Source of the DNA: Spectribacter acetivorans
GTDB taxonomy: Bacteria; Pseudomonadota; Gammaproteobacteria; Nevskiales; Salinisphaeraceae
Assembly (NCBI RefSeq): GCF_031846305.1
Contig: NZ_JAVRHY010000004.1
Span: 124,001 to 188,000, forward strand
DNA length: 64,000 nt
Direction: 5' to 3'
The first letter of the stretch is position 1; every line of letters begins with the position of its first letter. Shown here piece by piece: positions 60,119 to 64,000 of the stretch. The notes beneath the pieces are model-generated. The model was not told where the DNA came from. It saw only the letters and a program-made list of their open reading frames with translations, and did not search any database. The translations under genes and the position numbers were made by a program.

Positions 60119-61348
60119 TCAGCGTTCCAGTAGCCAGTCGTTGTCATCGCCCAGCCCCGGCGCCGGGGCCAGCGGGTCGCGACGCGCGCCCGCGAAGTGA
60201 AGCGGGCAGCCGAAGGCCGGTCCGCCATCGGCCCGCTCGAGCATGCCGCGCGCCAGGACCTGCGGATCAGCCAGTGCCTCTTCCAGGGTCAGCACCGGGG
60301 CGATACAGGCATCGGCATCGGCCAGGGCCTGCATCCAGGCGTCACGCGAACGCAGCCGGAACACGCCCGCCAGGCTCCAGCGCACCGGCATCAGCCAGCG
60401 CCGGGCCCGGGCCGGGTCTTCCAGAACATCGTTGAAGCGGTCGCGCAGGCCGGACTTTCTGGCACCCCCGCCGTCTGTGGCTTCCCCCGCGGCCGGCTTG
60501 CCCGCACGCCGGCCGGGTGATTTGCCGCCGACCAGATTCCGGAGCGTCTTCGGCAGTGGTACCTGCTCGCCCAGCGCGGTCAGCAGTCGGGCGAAGAACT
60601 TGGGTTCCAGCGCGCCCACCGCCAGGTAGCGGCCGTCGCGGCACTTGTAGACCTGGTAATTGGGCAGCGCGCCGGTGAGCATGTCTGCCCCGCGCTTCTG
60701 GGTATGGCCGTGGGAACGCAACCCGGCCAGGGCAATTGACTGCAGCGCCAGCGAGCCATCCAGCATGCTCGAATCCACGAACGTCCCCTCGCCGCTAATC
60801 TTGGCACCGAGCAGCGCGGCGAGAATGCCGGTAGCGGCGGTCAACGCCCCGCCGGCGAGATCGGCAATCTGCACATTGGACATCGTCGGGGCGCCGCCGG
60901 CCGCGCCGGTCTGATCCAGAACGCCGGCGTAGGCGAGATAGTTCAGATCATGCCCGGCCGCATCCCGGTAGGGCCCGACCTGGCCATAGCCGGTAATCGC
61001 GGCGTAAACCAATGTCGGGTTGATGGCCTTGAGTGTGTCGTAACCACAGCCGAGACGGTCCATCACGCCCGGCCGAAAAGACTCCACCACCACGTCGGCC
61101 GTTTCCACGAGTGCCTTGAAGGCCTCGACATCCTCGGCCTCGCGCAAATCCAGCGTCACCGAGTGCTTGCCGCGATTGACCACCGCGAACAACTCCGGCA
61201 TCAGATCGCGGGCGTAGTCGCCGCCGGCCGGATCCTCGATCTTGATCACCTCGGCGCCGAGTTGGGCCAGATACTGGGTGCAGAACGGCCCCGGCAGCAG
61301 ACGGGTCAGATCGAGGATGCGGACACCTTCGAGTAGCGGATTCGACAT
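60119..61348 (-). CDS. CoA-transferase/alpha-methylacyl-CoA racemase family III protein
   Basis: 409 residues. Family III CoA transferase fold: RILDLTRLLPGPFCTQYLAQLGAEVIKIED at the N-terminus (conserved pieces LLPGPF and GAEVIKIE), AAGHDLNYLAYAG, QIADLAGGALTAATGI and the C-terminal APVLTLEEALADPQV. The GHD His and the Asp in IADLAGG match the racemase catalytic pair rather than the transferase Asp. Therefore alpha-methylacyl-CoA racemase activity is more likely than CoA transfer. An unusual Gly/Ala/Arg-rich insertion (KSPGRRAGKPAAGEATDGGG) interrupts the middle near residue 265-290. Convergent with the SDR gene. Confidence 0.88.
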   Translation of the reverse strand: MSNPLLEGVRILDLTRLLPGPFCTQYLAQLGAEVIKIEDPAGGDYARDLMPELFAVVNRGKHSVTLDLREAEDVEAFKALVETADVVVESFRPGVMDRLGCGYDTLKAINPTLVYAAITGYGQVGPYRDAAGHDLNYLAYAGVLDQTGAAGGAPTMSNVQIADLAGGALTAATGILAALLGAKISGEGTFVDSSMLDGSLALQSIALAGLRSHGHTQKRGADMLTGALPNYQVYKCRDGRYLAVGALEPKFFARLLTALGEQVPLPKTLRNLVGGKSPGRRAGKPAAGEATDGGGARKSGLRDRFNDVLEDPARARRWLMPVRWSLAGVFRLRSRDAWMQALADADACIAPVLTLEEALADPQVLARGMLERADGGPAFGCPLHFAGARRDPLAPAPGLGDDNDWLLER

Positions 61349-61381
61349 AAGAAACTTTGGTGGCTTTTCGGTAAGAGGTTT

Positions 61382-61586
61382 AACCGCAGATTACGCAGAT
61401 GTGCGCAGATTAGAAGACATCAGAGTTTATTGGGTTAGGGCGGCGTCAGACGCCGTTGCGAAACTCGGCAACTGAAGTGTCTTCCGTGCAGCCAGCAGCA
61501 ACTTCCCGTCAGGCCACAGCGCCACGCAGGGGCATGGCGCCGCAGCCCGACCCAGAACATCTGCGTAATCTGCGTAATCTGCGGTT
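61382..61586. repeat. CGCAGATTA inverted repeat between CoA-transferase and fadE
   Basis: AACCGCAGATTACGCAGAT (61382-61400) and its exact inverse ATCTGCGTAATCTGCGGTT (61568-61586) bracket about 170 bases. Each arm is built of repeats of CGCAGATTA, and an additional copy ends at 61576-61578. No gene lies between; the interior holds the palindrome CGGCGTCAGACGCCG (61441-61455) and nothing else recognisable. Confidence 0.8.
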
Positions 61587-61599
61587 CCTGTCTTTCTTC

Positions 61600-63846
61600 C
61601 TATGCAGCCGCCTGGCGCGAAGTCTCAGCCGCACTCGCGGCGTTGGCGAAGAATTCCTCCGCGGAAAACACGTCGACCTCGATCGCCGCCAGGCGGGCCT
61701 CGCGGGCGGCGGTGACGCGCGCGGCTTCCTCGTTGCTGAGCACGCCCGCGGTCCGGGCCTCCGCGACCAGCGAGTCGGGCTCGCCGGCCGGCAGCGTGCC
61801 GGCCTTCTGGGCCGCCTTGAGCTTGGTGATCAGCGGCTCGGCATCGCACACCAGACGGAAGGCGCGCATCAGGCGGCCGTGCCCGGGCGCATCGGTGTCC
61901 GGCAGATGAATATCGGCCAGCAGGCGCTCGGTCTGGGCGTCCCACTTCTGGGCGATGACCGCGGCCTTGTTGCCCAGATCATCCGACGGCAGACGACCCA
62001 GGCTGTTCAGGCGCAACAGGGGCAGACCCACCACGCGCAGGACCGCACCCAGCGGGCCGGGGAAGTTGGCGTAAATGCCCTCGAAGCCGGCCTGCATTTT
62101 CGCCAGCGCCAGTTGCAGCGAGTAATGCACCAGCGGCAGGTCTTCGGCGCGACGGCCTTCGGCCTCGAACCGGCGCAGGGCGGAAAAGCCCAGCAGCATC
62201 CAGGCCAGCACGTCGGCATAGCGTCCGGTCAGGTTTCCCTTCACCTTCAGCTTGCCACCGACGAAGAACATGGCCAGATCCGTGAACAGGCCAAACCGGG
62301 CGGCCGCCCAGCCGAGCTTGCGGTAATAGCGACGGGTCGGCCTCGCCGCGCCGTTAGCGCGCACCGTCCAGCCTCGAGTCAGACCATGCCACCAGGTGCG
62401 CCCGATGCCGGCGAAGAAATGCCTCATCCAGCCCAACAGATTCTTGCGGAACGACGTGGCGTCGCTGCTTTCCACCGCCTTGACCACGTTCAGGGCATAC
62501 GGATGGCAGCGAGTGGCACCCTGCCCGAACACCATCAGGGTGCGAGTCATGATGTTGGCGCCTTCCACGGTAATGGCCACCGGGGCGGAACAGTAGCCGC
62601 GGCCGATCACGTTGTTCGGCCCTTGCATCACACCGGCCCCGGAAAGCACGTCCATCGCATCGGTGGCAGCCTCGCGGGCCAGCTCGGTGGTGTAGGCCTT
62701 CATCACGCCGGAGACCACCGGGGGATGAATGCCGTCGTCGATGGCCGAGCAGCCGAACACCCGGGCCCCCTCAGTCATGTAGGCCAGCGATGCCAGCTTG
62801 CCGATGGGCGCAGCCACGCCTTCCATGCGGCCGATCTGCAGGCCGAACTGCTGGCGCACCATGGAATAGGCGCCGGCCGCCGCGGCCGCGCCGCGGATGC
62901 CGCCGACCGCGGTGGCCGGCAGCGACACCATGCGCCCGCCGGCGAGCTGCTCCATAAGCATGCGCCAGCCGTCACCCGCACGCTCGACACCGCCGATGAT
63001 CTGGCTGGCCGGCACTTCCACGTCGGTGCCTTCCAGCGGGCCGTTGGGGAAGGCCTCGCCGATGGGCTCATGACGATCGCCGGTCTTCAGACCGGGCATG
63101 CCGGTGTGCAGCAGCACCACGCTGATGCCGGCGTCCTCGCCCTTGCCCAGTAGGTTGCCCGGGTCATGGATGCGGCAGGCCAGCGAAATCAGATTCGCCA
63201 CTGGCCCGAGCGTGATGTAACGCTTGCGGAAGTTCAGGCGCAGCTTCACCTGGCCGTCATCGCCCTTGAAGGCCACGGCTTCGGCCTTGATCGAGGCCGC
63301 GTCGGAGCCGGCGGTGGGCTCGGTCAGGCCGAAGCACGGCAGGTATTCGCCTTTCGCCAGGCGCGGCAGGTAGTGGGCCTTCTGCTCGTCGGTGCCGTAG
63401 TCGATCAGCAACTCGGCCGCCCCGAGCGTGTTGGGAATGACCACGTAGGCCGACAGGATGCCGGACACCGGCGTCACCTTGGCCATCACCGCCGAACGCG
63501 CCAGCGTCGAGAAATCCTTGCCGCCGAATTCCTTCGGAATCAGCAGGCTGAAGAAACCCTGCTCGGCCATGAAATCCAGGATCGGCTTCGGCAGTTCGCG
63601 GGTCTGGGCGATGGCGTAGGCATCCGCCCGGTTGAGCAGCTCCGCCACGGGGCCGTCCATGAACGCCTGTTCCTCATCGGACAGGCGGTGGTAGCTGGCG
63701 GCCAGCATGCGATCGAAGTCCGGCTTGCCGCCGAAGAATTCGCCGTCGATCCAGACGTCGCCGGCTTCGAGCGCCTGGCGCTCGGTGTCGGAGATGGCCG
63801 GCAGAACCTGATTGGTCTGCATCCAGTGCATGAGCTTGGCGAACAT
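61600..63846 (-). CDS. fadE: FadE-type acyl-CoA dehydrogenase
   Basis: 748 residues, the long form with a DUF1974 C-terminal extension, shorter than E. coli FadE (814). ACAD blocks: CFGLTEPTAGSDAASI, LRLNFRKRYITLGPVANL, LPATAVGGIRGAAAAAGAYS and ITVEGANIMTRTLMVFGQGA with the catalytic Glu in VEGAN. Oxidises acyl-CoA to trans-2-enoyl-CoA with FAD as the first step of beta-oxidation. Flanked on both sides by CGCAGATTA-type repeats. It would complement the neighbouring racemase in branched or long-chain fatty acid breakdown. Start at 63846 has GGAT upstream; nothing odd. Confidence 0.92.
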   Translation of the reverse strand: MFAKLMHWMQTNQVLPAISDTERQALEAGDVWIDGEFFGGKPDFDRMLAASYHRLSDEEQAFMDGPVAELLNRADAYAIAQTRELPKPILDFMAEQGFFSLLIPKEFGGKDFSTLARSAVMAKVTPVSGILSAYVVIPNTLGAAELLIDYGTDEQKAHYLPRLAKGEYLPCFGLTEPTAGSDAASIKAEAVAFKGDDGQVKLRLNFRKRYITLGPVANLISLACRIHDPGNLLGKGEDAGISVVLLHTGMPGLKTGDRHEPIGEAFPNGPLEGTDVEVPASQIIGGVERAGDGWRMLMEQLAGGRMVSLPATAVGGIRGAAAAAGAYSMVRQQFGLQIGRMEGVAAPIGKLASLAYMTEGARVFGCSAIDDGIHPPVVSGVMKAYTTELAREAATDAMDVLSGAGVMQGPNNVIGRGYCSAPVAITVEGANIMTRTLMVFGQGATRCHPYALNVVKAVESSDATSFRKNLLGWMRHFFAGIGRTWWHGLTRGWTVRANGAARPTRRYYRKLGWAAARFGLFTDLAMFFVGGKLKVKGNLTGRYADVLAWMLLGFSALRRFEAEGRRAEDLPLVHYSLQLALAKMQAGFEGIYANFPGPLGAVLRVVGLPLLRLNSLGRLPSDDLGNKAAVIAQKWDAQTERLLADIHLPDTDAPGHGRLMRAFRLVCDAEPLITKLKAAQKAGTLPAGEPDSLVAEARTAGVLSNEEAARVTAAREARLAAIEVDVFSAEEFFANAASAAETSRQAAA

Positions 63847-63871
63847 GTTGATCCTCGTTGCAAAAAACGGA

Positions 63872-63960
63872 AACCGCAGATTTCGCAGATTGCCGCAGAC
63901 GGTTTTTCAGATTGAAATTTTCTTGCTCTTAATCCGTGAAAATCTGCGCAATCTGCGGTT
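63872..63960. repeat. second CGCAGATT inverted repeat, upstream of fadE
   Basis: AACCGCAGATTTCGCAGATT at 63872-63891 pairs with AATCTGCGCAATCTGCGGTT at 63941-63960 with one mismatch in 20. Same repeat family as 61382-61586. The last 40 bases of the window (63961-64000) contain nothing recognisable. Confidence 0.78.
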
Positions 63961-64000
63961 ACTTCCTTCTCTTCAGTTATAAAACCGCTGCTTGCGCCTG

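Noticed and set aside
61456..63153. 565-residue plus-strand frame
   Set aside because: Antisense of fadE, no recognisable domain.

Overview
This is a high-GC (by eye, mid-60s percent) window from a Gammaproteobacterium. It carries minCDE, a tkt-gap-pgk block, rmuC, a long FadE-type acyl-CoA dehydrogenase and a DUF1302/DUF1329 pair. That last pair, with a COG1033-type RND exporter and a Baeyer-Villiger monooxygenase, fits an aerobic, hydrophobic-substrate-using lineage such as the Nevskiales/Salinisphaerales, but I cannot fix the genus from the sequence. Genes are dense, often start inside the stop of the gene before, and no gap between called features exceeds 300 bases. I see no prophage, transposase, integrase, rRNA or CRISPR array.

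Layout. 0-5 kb (minus): a four-gene envelope operon (TPR/TonB-C-like protein, two lipoproteins, and a TPR membrane protein cut by the window edge). 4.9-11 kb: DksA/TraR zinc finger, AraC regulator, Tat-exported metallo-beta-lactamase-fold hydrolase, methyltransferase, FAD-linked oxidase, TIGR01777 epimerase and metallophosphoesterase. 11.1-12.7 kb: tRNA-Gly(CCC), followed by a broken copy of its own 3' half split by a 74-bp triple-hairpin insert, then two poorly conserved genes. 12.8-17.6 kb: RND exporter, alpha/beta hydrolase with a REP doublet at its end, rmuC. 17.7-21.3 kb (minus): a repeat-rich secreted protein, an OmpA protein and a nine-repeat thrombospondin-type-3 lipoprotein. 21.4-24.9 kb (minus): minC-minD-minE and a GMC oxidoreductase.

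26-30.3 kb (plus): a tightly overlapped operon of a circularly permuted ATP-grasp protein, an alpha-E protein, a zinc-ribbon metallopeptidase and an alpha/beta hydrolase. This looks like an uncharacterised peptide-synthesis or modification system and is one of the two best candidates for something new. 30.5-36.7 kb (plus): penicillin-acylase-like lipoprotein, DUF1329 protein, DUF1302 outer-membrane protein. 36.8-44.6 kb (minus): SanA/YdcF-like protein, MAPEG protein, MoxR ATPase with VWA partner, then pgk, gap, tkt. 44.8-48.9 kb (plus): PhoX-type phosphatase behind a Pho-box-like site, DUF4331 protein, small lipoprotein.

49-54.5 kb: a divergent locus that looks like metal acquisition. One side has a TPR protein, a HupE/UreJ-type membrane protein with an EF-hand and a NikL-like protein; the other has a TonB-dependent receptor and a DUF4198 protein. 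54.6-60 kb (plus): a MerR-type regulator followed by an alpha/beta hydrolase, a COG3687-type metal-dependent hydrolase, a Baeyer-Villiger monooxygenase and a short-chain dehydrogenase, a plausible ketone or secondary-alcohol oxidation route that could feed the neighbouring CoA-transferase/racemase and FadE (minus). The last gene is bracketed by two copies of a GATTACGCA-type inverted repeat.

Short dispersed repeats are a second theme: a REP doublet, a CCCCTCTCCC hairpin pair, a TTTCNNG heptad array, the CGCAGATTA repeats, and the tRNA-associated triple hairpin.
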